Of a stretch of 64,000 nt of DNA, positions 33,391 through 46,053 are shown piece after piece. The stretch is from Otatea glauca. Lineage: Eukaryota > Streptophyta > Magnoliopsida > Poales > Poaceae. Under the pieces are notes generated by a model, which was given only the letters and a program-made list of their open reading frames with translations, did no database searches and was not told the DNA's origin. Each line of letters opens with the position of its first letter. Position 1 is the first letter of the stretch. The stretch covers positions 21,228,723 through 21,292,722 of the forward strand of contig CM070728.1 of NCBI GenBank assembly GCA_036346275.1. Direction: 5' to 3'. Made by a program: the position numbers and the translations under genes.

Positions 33391-36300
33391 ATGTCGCAAA
33401 TCCAGAGCCTCTCGCTCGGGAACTGCGTGCTCCTCGCGGTGCTCTGCGGGAAGCACGCCGATAAGCGTGCGTCAGGGAGGTCGGCGCCGGAGGCGAAGCG
33501 GCCGCGGCCGTCGTACCCGTTCCCTGATCTCAGCTCGTCGGGGAGACTGGAGGTGAGTTGGTATTTTCGCTTGGTTTGGTGTGGATGTATTTGCTTGTGA
33601 GCTCAAGGATGGAGCTTTTGAATGCAGGTGCACACGCTGTTCAATCCAACACCTGAGCAGTTCCTTGAGGCGCAGCGGGTGGTGCAGCCCAACTTCTTGT
33701 ACATCCAAGGGCAGCAGCTGCAGGATGAGAAGGAGATTGGTTCACTCGTCTGGGGGGACGCCGACATGTCCGACCCGCAGGCGTTTAGCTGTCTCATCAG
33801 CCCGCCATTCCCCACGATAGTATGCACCATGCTTTGATCAAGTGTGTGCAATGTTATTACTCCTTAGTTGAATGGCTTACAGCTGCGACAACTTGTAGTG
33901 CTATTAGCTGTTAATGAAATGGCAAACAACAGGGCCTGATATGTGAATTAGTTCCTACTTGCATAATGGTCCCTGAGATAGTTTTGAGCCAACATTGTAG
34001 TGCCATACTGCAATCATGATGTTTGAGAAGAACAGCTGCTGTATGAACCTGCCGTGATTGGTCCAAGCATGCTTGTTCGATTGTTTGCAATTGTGCAACA
34101 ATTGCCTGTTACTCGATCAATCTGATAGTTTGTCTTGCACTTCCATGCCACTAGAGTATTATGGGTGTTTTGGTGTCAAATCCTGTTCCGAATATTGCAA
34201 TATAAGCAAATGCATCTGCTAGTGCAATGAATAAATATTGTTTCATTTAGACCATGTATTAAATGCCTGTGCAACATTTTCATCATGTAGCCTTTTATTG
34301 TCCTAATGTTTTCTCCCTCTCACTGCATGGCGCGTTGTGCAATCTGGCCAATTTGTTTTCATAAACTGAGCTTCTCTCTAAATTACATTGGACTTTGCTT
34401 GTCCTAGCTCTATTTTATTGAATTATCTTTGTTTTGTCATGGTTTATGCTAACGCTATTGTCTGGTTTTTAACACAGGTTTATCTGGAAGTTCCTATTGG
34501 TGAAAAACTTGCCCAAGCAGTTCATTCGAAGGTAAGACAGTTTTCCTGCTCAAATTTTGCATCGCTTTAAGCAACTAGAGTCTTATTGTCCATTTCTCAG
34601 AGTTTAGTTGGAGTTGGCTGCATACAATATTATCTAGTATTTGTTTCGAGTTTCTCCAATTTTGTTCACTTCACTTTGGTTCCACAACAATGTAATCTGC
34701 TGGGAGAGTATTTATACAAATACGTGCAGTCTAAAGTTTTTTTTGCTATACAGATTCTTCTAGCATCCAAATAAGTACCATCTCTGATTTACTTCTATCA
34801 CTTAAATGTTGAACAACCAATTATATTGTTTTTAGTTCGACACTTTGCCACTCTTTGGAATTCAGTAGTGCTGACGTTTCATTTCAGGGTATTCCATACG
34901 TAATATACTGGAGAAATTCATTTCCATCTTATGCAGCATCCCATTTTCGCCATGCGTTGATGTCAGTAGTTCAAAGGTATTGGCATCCCTTTTTCACCTT
35001 CCATTAGCATCATATAGCAATGACATCTCGCATCTAATACTTTGCTTATGCTTGGATTTAGTTCTGTGAGCCATACATGGGATGCTTTTCAGCTTGCTCA
35101 TGCATCCTTTCGACTATACTGCGTAAGAAACAATCATGTGCAAAGTGTTAAGCTCGGGCCTCGTCTACTTGGGGATGCTCCAAAGATAAATATAAATGCT
35201 ACCGAGAATGAAATGGCTGAGGAAGAAGGTTCTTCTGAAGTGTTTCCAGCTATAAAAATATATGATGATGACATCAACATGAAATTTCTTCTCTGTGGAG
35301 TGCCAAATGCCCTGGTAAACTTTGATATTTTATGTCCAAATTTTCTTACATCATATGTTGTTCCTTGATTCAACTAATGAACTGATGGTTCTCTCTTCTG
35401 CAGGATCCGTGTTTGTTGGGTTCATTAGAAGATGGTCTGAATGCACTCCTGAATATTGAAGTATGGACTAAAGCATTGTAGTTCTACAGTACCTTTTGTG
35501 CTCTGCTTCCATGTCTGGAACAGACATGATGTCTCAGTCATGGAGCAAACTTTACACCATTTGCTGCAGAAAAACATGGATTATAATGATTCTAACAGCA
35601 ACCTTTTGTTTTAGATACACTAAGAAGTCTTGGTTAGGAAATTATGATCACACTATGTTAGATATTATCAAATCTGATTTTCTCTGGGATACGGTGATGC
35701 ACGGATGTTGTTGCATTTATGTTCTTATTTCAATACTCAAAAGAAGCTGTAACTTGCATTGACAATTGTTCCAAGTAAGGATCCTAGAACAAAATCTGTT
35801 GTGATGTGTAACACCAAAACACTGTGCATAAATTGAATACTAGATAAGCAGCTTCAGTTCATTATACTTGTAAATGAAATTACAAGACTAGCAGTAAAAT
35901 GCATTCTTTAATCTTTTACGCTGCCAAAATGAAACTACATTTTAGATATTATATGGATTTGAAAAATCTGGAAGTTCGCAATCCAGCTATTTCTTTTGTT
36001 ATTTGTTGGTAAAATGATGCATACACATAAAACAAGTATGCCATCTTAGATGCTCCCAGATTTGTTTAGCTAATTCTTATCGATCAACCTTTTATACAAC
36101 TTTTGTTTGTTCTGCTATTCTATATGTTAAGATAACTCTATGTAATGGTTGATTGTTTTTGGCAGATTCGTGGGAGTAAACTTCAGAACCGAATCAGGTA
36201 TGTTTAATTGCTGTCTGTTGAAGTTGAAGTTACTTACCTGATACTCTATGCGTAATCCTGTCGGCTATTCATCGTCAGTTCAGTAGATGTACTATTATTT

Positions 36301-39151
36301 ATTAGCCCTCTTGGTTTATGAAAAAAAAGGAAAAAAAAAGAGATACTTTTAGAAGTAGATTATTGTTTCATATAAAATGAACCAGCGAACCTTTATTGGT
36401 GGAGCTACTGACTAAAAGTAGAATGTATACTATTAGCGTTGGTACATATAGGAGTTGCGCCTTTTTATGTACTGTTTTCTTTTTTGCTGCCAAATGTATC
36501 TCTATCGAAGATTTTTTTTGTTTAGAGTAGAAACTGATTGGGTGTTCTTCCTCTGTGGCAGTGCTTCTCCTCCACCTCTTCAAGCTGCGTCTTTACCACG
36601 TGGAATGGTTACAATGCGTTGTGATATCACTACTTGCAGTTCTTCTCATGTGTCACTTCTCGTTTCTGGTAGTGCACAAACTTGTTTTGATGACCAGGTA
36701 CGGATTTCTGCAAACTTGGAGATTTTTTCTTATCTTAACTACACAAAGTCATATGGTGTTTACCTCTCTGTGCAGCTTTTAGAAAGCCACATCAAGAATG
36801 AAATCGTTGAGAAGAGCCAGCTAGTCCGTGCTCTCCCAAATAGCGAGGATAAGTTATCATCGACTGAGCCTTTTGCTTCCTTGTCCACAGCTTGTGGGGC
36901 TTCTACCTTTGAAGTCTGGATGACCCTTCCTAAGTGGGCAGCACAGGTTGGTTTACTACATTGAACACAAGAGATATGCACTGATTAGAATTCCAGGGTG
37001 TGCTGATGTGCCTCTTCTTATTTTTTATCATCGTTTGTTCACTTTTTATTCTTATGGTCTATGCATGTGGTTGAATTTTGCTACTTGTGCGTAATTCTTT
37101 TGTAAAAGATTCTTCTACTAAAACTGTGTGCTTCATTTCCCCAATATCAATGATCCGTTATAAAAGCAACAAATTTTTTGGCCTTATGAACTTTTTCAAG
37201 GCTTCAATCCTCTAGTCGTCACATATGAATCAATATTTGTTCACACTGACTGAACATTATTTTCTGAATATTTAGGTTCTGAAGCATTTAGCACCAGAAA
37301 TCTCATACAGGAGCTTAGTTGCACTTGGAATTGGTTGTATAAATGGTACTCCTGTTGCTGCATTCGATAGGCGAGATGCAGATCGCCTTCTTTTCTTTTG
37401 CACAAGTCAACGCAAAGATTTAGCTGCTGAAAATGGTCCATACTTTCATCTGCCAAGATGGTCAGCTTCCCTTACCAAGGACAGAACAAAGGTGGATTCA
37501 GAATCGAAACCAAATGTGTCTGGTGCGAATGGAATTTTAGAGGACAAGAAACGTCTGATCGAAGGGCCTTCCTCACTCTCATTCTTCAAGGCAAAATTGA
37601 AGCCTGCGACCATGAGGCCCATTCCTCACTCTCGAAAGCAACAAATGCATCCTTTTATGGGTTTCCCTGAAGCCACCATCCATGAAACTAGTCAGGCCAA
37701 GCCGAATTTGCCAGTCGCCCCACCCGTGAAGCACAATTTAGTACCTGCTGCTCTAACAACATATAGAAAATCAACATCAGGGCCGTCGCATACTCAATCA
37801 ATTATTCAACTAAATCCTCTGCCGATGAAGAAACATGGATGTGATCGGTTGCCTATCCAAGTGTGCTCTGAGGTATGCTTCTTGGGCCTTTATAAAGATG
37901 AAATGCTTCTATACAACTACATAATCAGGCTAGAATAATACATCTGTTCTTTCACCTTTTGTAGGAGGACTTCTTGAAGGATGTCATGCAGTTTTTAATT
38001 CAGAGGGGCCACAATCGACTCGTACCTCATGGAGGACTAGCTGAATTTCCTGATGCAATCCTTAATGCAAAGCGCCTTGATCTCTATAACCTGTACAAAG
38101 AGGTAATTCTGCACTTTTGCTGGTTTATGCAAAGTAAGGAGGTAGAAAACATGTATTTTGTTGGTTCGTTGTTCCCTGACAAAGGCTTTGATTTTTCAGG
38201 TGGTGTCCAGGGGTGGCTTTTATGTCGGTAATGGTATAAACTGGAAGGGTCAAGTCTTTTCAAAGATGCGTAACCATACTGCAACAAATAGAATGACTGT
38301 ATGTATTCACTATTCAACTTTAAAGTTTGTTTTCTCATTATATATTTTAGCTGTCATGCTGAAGGACAAGGGGACAACCTGGACCTTCAGGTAGCATAGT
38401 GGTGTTTTTGAGTACTAAGTTTATCCTTTGTTGCTGATCCTGGTAAAAATTATTAGTAATTTGAAGGAGCATTGTCTTTCATTCCAAGTTGGAACATATG
38501 TTAGTTTAGTTTTGATCTGGAGTTCATGATAACAAGCAAGTTTTTTTTTTTTGAGTTTTTTAGCATTATTTCCATTAGCTGCCTTTTAAGTTTTAACCAA
38601 GTTGGTTTTGCTGCTTCTGATCCAGTGAAATGCTAAATGTGTTCTAATTGTACACACTTGTCCATATATATTTAGGGTGTTGGGAACACACTGAAAAGGC
38701 ATTACGAGACGTACTTGTTGGAATATGAGCTGGCACATGATGATGTGGATGGGGAATGCTGTTTGCTTTGTCACAGGTTTGAGGGCATTCCTTTCCATTA
38801 GTATGTCTGCTTTGGAACTCAATTTGTCACAGTGGAATCTAACACAACCTTTTATGTAATTCCAGTAGCGCTCCTGGAGATTGGGTAAATTGTGGTTTAT
38901 GTGGCGAATGGGCCCACTTTGGTTGTGACAGACGGCAAGGGCTAGGCACTTTCAAGGTAAATACTATTTGATTATTTTCCCCTTTAACAATAGCTTGATC
39001 TAACTAGCCGCCTTCTTTACAGGATTATGCAAAGACAGATGGATTGGAATACATCTGCCCCCACTGCAGTCTAGCGAACTATAAGAAGAAGCTTCCCCCT
39101 AAAGTAGCTAATGGCTTTACGAATGCGGTGTCTGTATCACGAAATGTTTAA
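33391..39151 (+). CDS. ARID and PHD-finger protein (ARID4-like)
   Basis: Fifteen coding exons: 33391-33552, 33628-33819, 34478-34531, 34888-34976, 35062-35314, 35404-35460, 36166-36197, 36562-36697, 36776-36946, 37276-37872, 37965-38102, 38200-38298, 38676-38776, 38866-38956 and 39023-39151. All are GT-AG with consistent phase, giving 766 aa with no internal stop. The start MSQIQSLSLGNCVLLAVLCG and the VYLEVPIGEKLAQAVHSK segment are conserved in plant AT-rich-interaction-domain protein 4. The ARID DNA-binding domain spans about residues 582-690 (EDFLKDVMQFLIQRGHNRL ... GVGNTLKRHYETYLLEYE). A C4HC3 PHD finger follows (C689, C692, C703, C706, H711, C714, C736, C739). Arabidopsis relatives are nuclear and reported in PWWP-ARID-type chromatin (PEAT) complexes. 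That role here is inference. Codon structure looks fully functional. Confidence 0.92.
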
Positions 39152-40083
39152 TTCTCTTCTTCCTTCCTTTCTTTTTTTTGCTGTTTTGCCCCGAGTGTTG
39201 GGGAGATGAGCCAGTAGAGTAGAGAATAGGCTGATAGAGGGGGGAAGCGTGTAGTGTTGACCTGTATGATTATCCCATTAATTTGGTTCAGTGTAGCGTG
39301 TAGGAGCTTAAGTTTTATATAGCATGTAACAGCTGACAACACAGAGAAGCTACTACAGCAGCTGGTCATATTAAGTGTAAGCGCCCGCCTGTTGATATGA
39401 ATTTAGCGCTGTCCCCAGTTTCCATTGCCAGACTGCATGATTCCCATGTCATCCTGGCACAAGTTTTGTACTACGTGATTTGCATTACTTATTGTGCTAC
39501 AGATGCATGTTACAATGTGAGCTGGCCATGGCCATCCGATTCTGAGAAGCCTAATACAGTTATGGCTGAAACGAAACCGGTGTCTCGGTGAACATTTGAT
39601 GGAACAATGTGGAGTGGTAGAGACTACAGTCAAAATGAAATGACAGCTGATAATCCAACATAATGGAACGTAAGTAAACATCAGGGTGAAGGATGATCAT
39701 GCTTAAATCCCTTGGGTAACTCTGCCGGGCATTTCTAGTAGAGTTCTAGTAGAGCATTAGAAGATCTAAATATAAGCACGTACAAATATAGCTATATAAG
39801 ACATGTTCCTAAAAGAGTAGTTGCATTCAGCAATACAGCATGACACCAAATGCATGGAAGACCAGCAAGCGTGTAACGGTTTTGCACAGCTAGTATGTAG
39901 TCGAGTGTTACAACTTACAAGGAGGTCCATGGGCGCAGAAAATTAATTTGCAGGGAAGGAAGAGCAAGAAGAGACCAAAGCTCCGTCAGGGTTCAGATCA
40001 ACCTGTAGCTCAGGCGAGACACAGCTGCATATTTACATTACGTGGTACTACTATATATATATGTGTATGAAGGAGCATAAGCA
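39152..40083. other. 3' flank of the ARID/PHD gene, convergent with the aminotransferase pseudogene
   Basis: It holds the presumed 3' UTR (to about 39.6 kb) and spacer. ORFs under 93 aa only, none recognised. Confidence 0.4.
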
Positions 40084-42414
40084 TCAGTTGCGAAACTCGT
40101 TCATGAAGGACCCATGGAAGGTCTTGAGGCGTGGAATCATGGCCGCTATACTTTCTTCGCTAGGGACAATCGTGCATCGGATATGGGTCCCAGAGGTCTT
40201 GTTGCATCCCCAACATTTGCTAGAGATCAGGCCTAGTCAGGCAAGCACAGCATACATGCAGAAATAGAATTGCAGATACTAGATACAACCAGTGAGATAG
40301 TTTTTCTCTCATCTGACAAAAGCTTGATGAAAGTCTGACCTGGCGAAATCCAGAACCGGGGACGAAGGCGATTCCAGTGGAGTGAAGACGACGATGTGCG
40401 TAGAATATATCAGGAGAAACGCCCTCAGACTCCGCGGCTTTGATCGCAGATGAAAGGAGGTGAAGCCGTGCGAAAAGGTAAATTGCACCCTCTATTTTGT
40501 TGCTTATCACGCCCTCCAAGCTGTTGAATGCATTCTCCAAAGTCTGTAAAGAAGAGAAGACAACCCCTCAGTATTTCAAGGTATGCATGCAAAGTTTCAT
40601 CCTCTGTTATGGAAAAAGAAGAAAACTGATATACTTATGTCAATTTGTATGTAGGATACCTTGGCGCACTTGACCAAAGATGAAAGAATGTTTTCCTTCT
40701 CAGCCTCAAAAGTCTCATCTCCTAGCTGCAAATATCAAGATGAACTTAGTAAGAACACACGTCCTTATGTAATTATGTTAAGGTGGAGCACCTTTTTGTT
40801 TCCAAATATTTTGAAATAGTAAGGGACAAGGGGTAATTACTATAGTCGGAACATAAATCTCACTAGACCCTGTTTAGGGGGGGCTTTAAGCCAGCTTCAG
40901 TTTCTGAAAAGTAAGCAAACCCTTCCAAATAGCTCAACTTTTAAGTGGCTTTTGACATAATCTCGAAGTCATATATAAAAGTTAAAAGCTAAAAGCTGGG
41001 TTAGACCTGTTTTTGCAGCTTATTACTGAGGGAAATTAGCTATTTGTTAAACGGCCTCTTATAAAAAGTTACCGCTACTTTTCAACCCAAAAAGCCAAAA
41101 ATCAAATTTTCAGAAAAGCTACATCTCCCCAAACAGGCCCTAAACCTTCCCCCAAATCTTATCTTCCCTAATTTTTTAACCATGCCCTGTCACAAAGTTA
41201 ATCTTGATGACAAGCACGCTAATGGTTACTTGTAGAACACAATTTTTAGAAATATTTCCTTTCCAAGTCAAGGAACAACAAAGTAATATGGGAGAATTGT
41301 AGAAAGCTTTGGATAACCTAATCAAGACAACAGAACGGACTTGTAGCAAGTCAATATGGAAATAAAAAATGGAAAATAACTGTACCAAATACAACATTTT
41401 TGGGGAAGGATTACATATTTCACCAAAAGGATGGTTGTTGTATAATGCTTTCAGGATAAAATACATTATATACAAATAAATTATAATGAACACAAGAAAG
41501 GCAGGACGAACCTTAGGTGGATCCATAACAAGGCTAGTAATAATTTGGCCACCTATGTTGGGGCAAAGGGTCAGAGAAGCCACCTTGTAAATCTCATCCA
41601 TTACATCAGCTCCAAAACAACGTATCTCCATTTAGCGTCCCCTCCTGCCACATTCTACATAGTACCCTGCTAAGTTCAGATGAAGAGAGTAACCAAAATT
41701 TTGAAGCCATTCGATAGCTGGGCCCCACAAAGATTCAAAAACAAGTGGAAAAAATAAAGGATTTTTTTTGCTGGAGAATATGAACTGTGTTTTGATGAAT
41801 GAAGACTTACCCATTGATACCGAATGGTATGATACCATAGAGAGGTCATTGTCATCGTACCCAAGTGATCTTGCAACTTTCTTGAAAGAATGGAATTTCT
41901 TATTCTCCGCATAGACGTTATCTTGGTATACCTGTATACGCATTTAGATAATTAATCTGCAATCAACAATCAATAACCATAGTACGAGTGTTTTGGCTGA
42001 CACAGTGAATGTAATTGACAAAACAAACAGACTATACTGCCATCCAGCAAGTGCGAACCTCGTCGGCAAGTATAACCAGACCTTCTTTCTGACAAAATTC
42101 CACTATCTCCTCCTGGTTGGTGATAGACAGTACCTACGAAAGAGGTTGCAGATGTTGAACAAGAAACTTTTGGTGATTTTGATGTTGGGTTTCAGTATTT
42201 TTTGATAAACGTTTTTATTATCCCATTCACGTGTATGGTATTGTAAGATACATAAGGTACAGGAAGATCTGTTTACATACCTGTCCAGTAGGATTGCCGG
42301 GATTTATGACCACCATAGATCGAACAGTTAAACAGGCTGAACTTCCTCCAAACACCTCTTTACTTCGAAAATCTCAAGCCCCCAATCACTATCTTCAGTA
42401 CAATTATATGGTAC
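40084..42414 (-). pseudogene. Alanine aminotransferase-like pseudogene, 3' half
   Basis: Minus-strand exons: 42414-42281 (VPYNCTEDSDWGLEIFEV ... VVINPGNPTGQ), 42133-42059 (VLSITNQEEIVEFCQKEG), 41931-41811 (VYQDNVYAENKKFHSFKK ... SVSMG), 41666-41512 (YYVECGRRGR-stop-MEIRCFG ... NIGGQIITSLVMDPPK), 40725-40660, 40543-40340 (ENAFNSLEGVISNKIEGA, GIAFVPGSGF) and 40197-40084 (RCTIVPSEE ... stop). The family converts alanine and 2-oxoglutarate to pyruvate and glutamate with PLP. Lesions: the PLP-lysine of SVSKG is Met (AAG to ATG); TAA replaces Tyr in GGYME; a 1-nt frameshift lies in the first listed exon (about 42330); and the upstream exons are missing or far away. The last acceptor (about 40198) is weak. 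Confidence 0.88.
40866..41141. mobile_element. MITE in an intron of the aminotransferase pseudogene
   Basis: Ends GACCCTGTTTAGGGGGGGCT and CTCCCCAAACAGGCCCT are inverted, of the 'GGCCCTGTTTGGGGAG' grass MITE type. Internal AGCTTCAG/AAAAGC words mirror each other. Confidence 0.65.
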
Positions 42415-42449
42415 CTAGAAATTCATTATTGTAACTTGGTTATTTCTTG

Positions 42450-43341
42450 TGTCGGCGTTTCGAGCACCGGCAAGTAAATTTGTAAGTCTAAGGGGCCGCG
42501 CGTTCCCACTCCCTGAATGGTTAGACTCGAGAGCCCAAGGTGTATACTGGTTCGGGCCGAATGTCCCTACTTCAGTTCGTTTGGTGGTGTTGTATTGCCT
42601 TAGGTGCACGGCCAATTTGCAACGCGTTTTACAAATGAGGGAAAAGAGTTTGAGTACAAGAGTGTTCGCAAAGGCCTAGCGAGAAGAGGAGATCTCTCCG
42701 GTGCCCCACTCCCAGAGGCTTCTGCCTCCCTTTATACAACTGGAGGGGCAGGTTACATGGGAAGTTGGGAGAGGGCAATCGCTTCGGTGATGGGTCGTCG
42801 CCTGGTTTGCCCACGCTGGGTCGGTAGCCCCGTGGGCGTGGCGCTTAGTCGCTTGCGGGAGGCTGGCGTACTCGCCTTCGTGAACGACGATGGTTGACGT
42901 TGCAGTGCGTAACGTTGGTACTGCCTCGGGAGGGAGCGTGCCTTTGTATTGTATGTGACTGGTTGATGGGACTGGAAGCTTGACTTCAGCAGCCATTTAT
43001 GCCATCTTGGGAAAGAGCCACCTACTCCCGTACAATCACTTCGATTGACCCCGTCCGTGGGGCACGTGGCTGCCAGCTGGCGAAGGCTTCGACACGCGGC
43101 CCTTGGCGGAGGTTGCCTTGGTTTGGTCGGAGTCGGGGGATCCCGACCGTCTGCGGAGGTCGGGAGCCCCGCTTGGTCGGGGATGCCTACCCCGATCGGT
43201 CGGGAATGGGCGTCCTGTGTGGCCCCGCAGGTACTTTGGTCGGTAGCGGGCCTGGAGCGGCCTGTTAGGCTTGAGCTATGCTTGAGGCAGCCTGCTCGCC
43301 ACCCTGGGCCGTTGGGGTACCCCTGGTATGAGTATTCGTTA
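42450..43341 (-). repeat. 3' LTR of the Tat-like element
   Basis: 892 bp. Its terminal CGTCA has decayed to CGTTA. It abuts GGGGGTTCGGGGGCTAC (minus strand), the polypurine tract. Confidence 0.9.
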
Positions 43342-44322
43342 GTAGCCCCCGAACCCCCGAGCGAGTTCGGCAGATTCGGTTGGGGGTTGAGCTTGAAAGT
43401 GAATGGCGACTGGGACCGATTGGTCGGTCCGACCGACTAGGTCGGCTGGTTTCTGCCAGGTGTACCCCAACGCATTCGACGGCTGCCCTGGAACTTGGTC
43501 GGGGGCATTCGAACCGCCGGGGGCTTTTAATCGCTTCGTTGCGCGCGCCGCGCATGGCTTGGTGCGCCTTGCCTGCCCATCTTCTTGACTGCTTCGGGTT
43601 CTGGTGAAGGGCGTTTCGTTTTCCTACGCTTGCATTTATTTTTGAGACGTTCGATCTCCCTCCGTCTGGGTATATAAGGGCGCTTCCGCTTGTTTGATTG
43701 ATTGACCCCTAAGCCAGAGTCCTCTTTTTCAATCCTTGAAATGGCTTGAGGCACCCGCTAATCTTGACTTTGGCGATGATGTTGTGGTGGAAGAAGAAGA
43801 TCCTCTGGTGAGCTCGGGCCGAAAAGCGACCAGCGATGGTGAACTCGAGGAGGAGGAAGAAACCGCAGCTCGCGATCATCTGCCGTCGGCGACGCTGCGC
43901 CGAGGCCGTTCCGAGGCTCAAGGTGGTAAGAGGGCCCTCTTGGGGCGATGGCGCGCGCAGCGCCGGTAGCCGCCGATCTGTGTGGCGAGGCGAGGCCGAC
44001 GCTACCGTTCTTTGTCGTAGCGATGGTGGCGGCACCGCTGGGCTCCAGGAGGTGCGTCGCTGGTAGTGAGGGCACCGACGTCGCATTGATGCTCAAGATA
44101 TGATACTTGGTGCTAAAAATAGCTCCGCCATATCTTGTAGCTTTGCGTAGTTTTTTGAGCCTGCCGGGCACCTTATGTAGCATTGTAAAGCTCGAGCCTG
44201 TTGGCCTGTAATGAAATCCCCTTTTTCTTTATGAATGTCTTTGCAATGAGCTTGTTTCGATTATTTCCCAACTTGGCCCTCGAGAATAGGTAATCGGCAG
44301 GTGATCGCTTCTTTCTGGGTGC

Positions 44323-45235
44323 GAGCAGTCGGACGTGCGAACTCTTCGTGAGGTTTGGGTGTCCGAGTGCTCGTTTAGCGTCGTTGCTGGACCGTGCCTT
44401 GGTCGGCAGGGACGACCGGATGCCTCTTCTTGAGGTTCGGGTGTCCAAGTGCTCGTTTTAACGTCGTAGCTAGACCGTGCCTTGGTCGGCAGGGACGACT
44501 GGATGCCTCTTCGTGAGGTTCGGGTGTCCGAGTGCTCGTTTTAACGTCATAGCTAGACCGTGCCTTGGTCACCGTGCCTTGGTCGGCAGGGACGACCGGA
44601 TGCCTCTTCGTGAGGTTCGGGTGTCCGAGTGCTCGTTTAACGTCGTAGCTAGACCGTGCTTTGGTCGGCAGGGACGACCGGATGCCTCTTCGTGAGGTTC
44701 GGGTGTCCGAGTGCTCGTTTAACGTCGTAGCTAGACCGTGCCTTGGTCGGCAGGGACGACCGGATGCCTCTTCGTGAGGTTCGGGTGTCCGAGTGCTCGT
44801 TTAACGTCGTAGCTAGACCATGCCTTGGTCGGCAGGGACGATCGGATGCCTCTTCGTGAGGTTGGTGTCCGAGTGCTCGCTTAACGTCGTGGCTGGACCG
44901 TGCCTTGGTCGGCAGGGACGACCGGATGCCTCTTCGTGAGGTTCGGTGTCCGAGTGCTCGCTTAACGTCAGAGGCGGACCGTGCCTTGGGGCGCAGGGAC
45001 GACCGGATGCCTCTTCGTGAGGTTCGGGTATCCGAGTGCTCGTTTAACGTCGTAGATAGACCGTGCCTTGGTCGGCAGGGACGACCGGATGCCTCTTCGT
45101 GAGGTTCGGGTGTCCGAGTGCTTGTTTAACGTCGTAGCTAGACCGTGCCTTGGTCGGCAGGGACGACCGGATGCCTCTTCGTGAGGTTCGGGTGTTCGAG
45201 TGCTTGTTTAACGTCGTAGCTAGACGTGGCTTGTT
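44323..45235 (+). repeat. Tandem array, ~82-bp unit, about 11 copies
   Basis: The landmark CCTTGGTCGGCAGGGACGAC recurs at intervals of 80-84 bp (for example 44741, 44823, 44903), each followed by GGATGCCTCTTCGTGAGG and GTGTCCGAGTGCTCG. Some units vary in length or hold small insertions (44565-44580). It is in the 3' region of the Tat-like element. Confidence 0.9.
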
Positions 45236-45312
45236 TTACGTCGTAGCTGGACGTGGCTCGTTTTACGTCGTAGCTGGACGTGGCTCGTTTTACGTCGTAG
45301 CTGGACGTGGGG
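45225..45312 (+). repeat. Tandem array, 27-bp unit, about 3-4 copies
   Basis: TAGCTGGACGTGG recurs at 45244, 45271 and 45298. The array seems to have grown out of the end of the last 82-bp unit. Confidence 0.85.
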
Positions 45313-46053
45313 TATCCATCCCGAGTCCTCGTCCGGCGAGGGTAGCTGCGAGAGGAGTGGCCGCCGTCTATCCCACACGTGTACCCCGTCTGCAGGTGTG
45401 GGACATGGAGGGGGTGAGCGATGCGCGTTTACCCACGTTGGTTCGAACGCCGTGCTCGTGGAGCTAATAACAGGTAGTCCGAGTGGGTCCTAGGAGGTCC
45501 CGCCCAAGGGGGACCTTTCCGAGCGGACGGTCCTAGAGTAGGGTATCCTAGCCCTGCCGTGGGGCGACCCATAAGAAACCTTTCTTTACTCGATCCCGTA
45601 TCGGACCCTGGGTCGTCCGTCGACCCAGGGCACAGCTGGCTGTCGCCCATCGATGAGCTCCCGGGAGAGTGTGAAGTATGGTCTCGGACACGAGTAGAGT
45701 CGATTGGGTCGTCAGCCGACCCAACGTGGGGACCACTAGGGGCTCGCCTCATACCCGTCCTTTGCTCAGTTTTCGCTGGGGCGACCTTATGTCCATCTGG
45801 TGGAATAGGCTTTTAGAACCCACACCACGGGTGGGCCTGGCGCGAGTGCCGAGCTCGCCGCTCGGGGCCGCGATGGCCCATGGGCCTCGCGACGCGCCGG
45901 GTCAACCGTCCTGGCCTAAAGACGGAGACCGAGAGGTCACAGGATGCACTGCTCGAGGCGGTGTCTTTATAGCTTCCACAGCCTTGTCAGGATTAAAACG
46001 CAGGGAGAAATTGGAAACCGGGAGTTACCAGGCGCCCGACGCGGCAGACGAGG

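Larger units (their letters stand above)
43342..46053. other. 3' non-coding region of the Tat-like element, with possible start of the extra ORF
   Basis: A plus-strand piece at 43736-43969 (MKWLEAPANLDFGDDVVVEE) is acidic and could belong to the extra ORF or another small ORF, but is not recognised. The rest is GC-rich and holds the tandem arrays listed separately. Confidence 0.4.

Noticed and set aside
32001..33392. Several ORFs of 100-180 aa upstream of the ARID gene
   Set aside because: No recognisable domain, on both strands, in GC-rich leader or promoter sequence.
44323..45312. Regularly spaced repeats resembling a CRISPR array
   Set aside because: 82-bp units with no unique spacers, inside a plant LTR retrotransposon. 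It is a tandem array.
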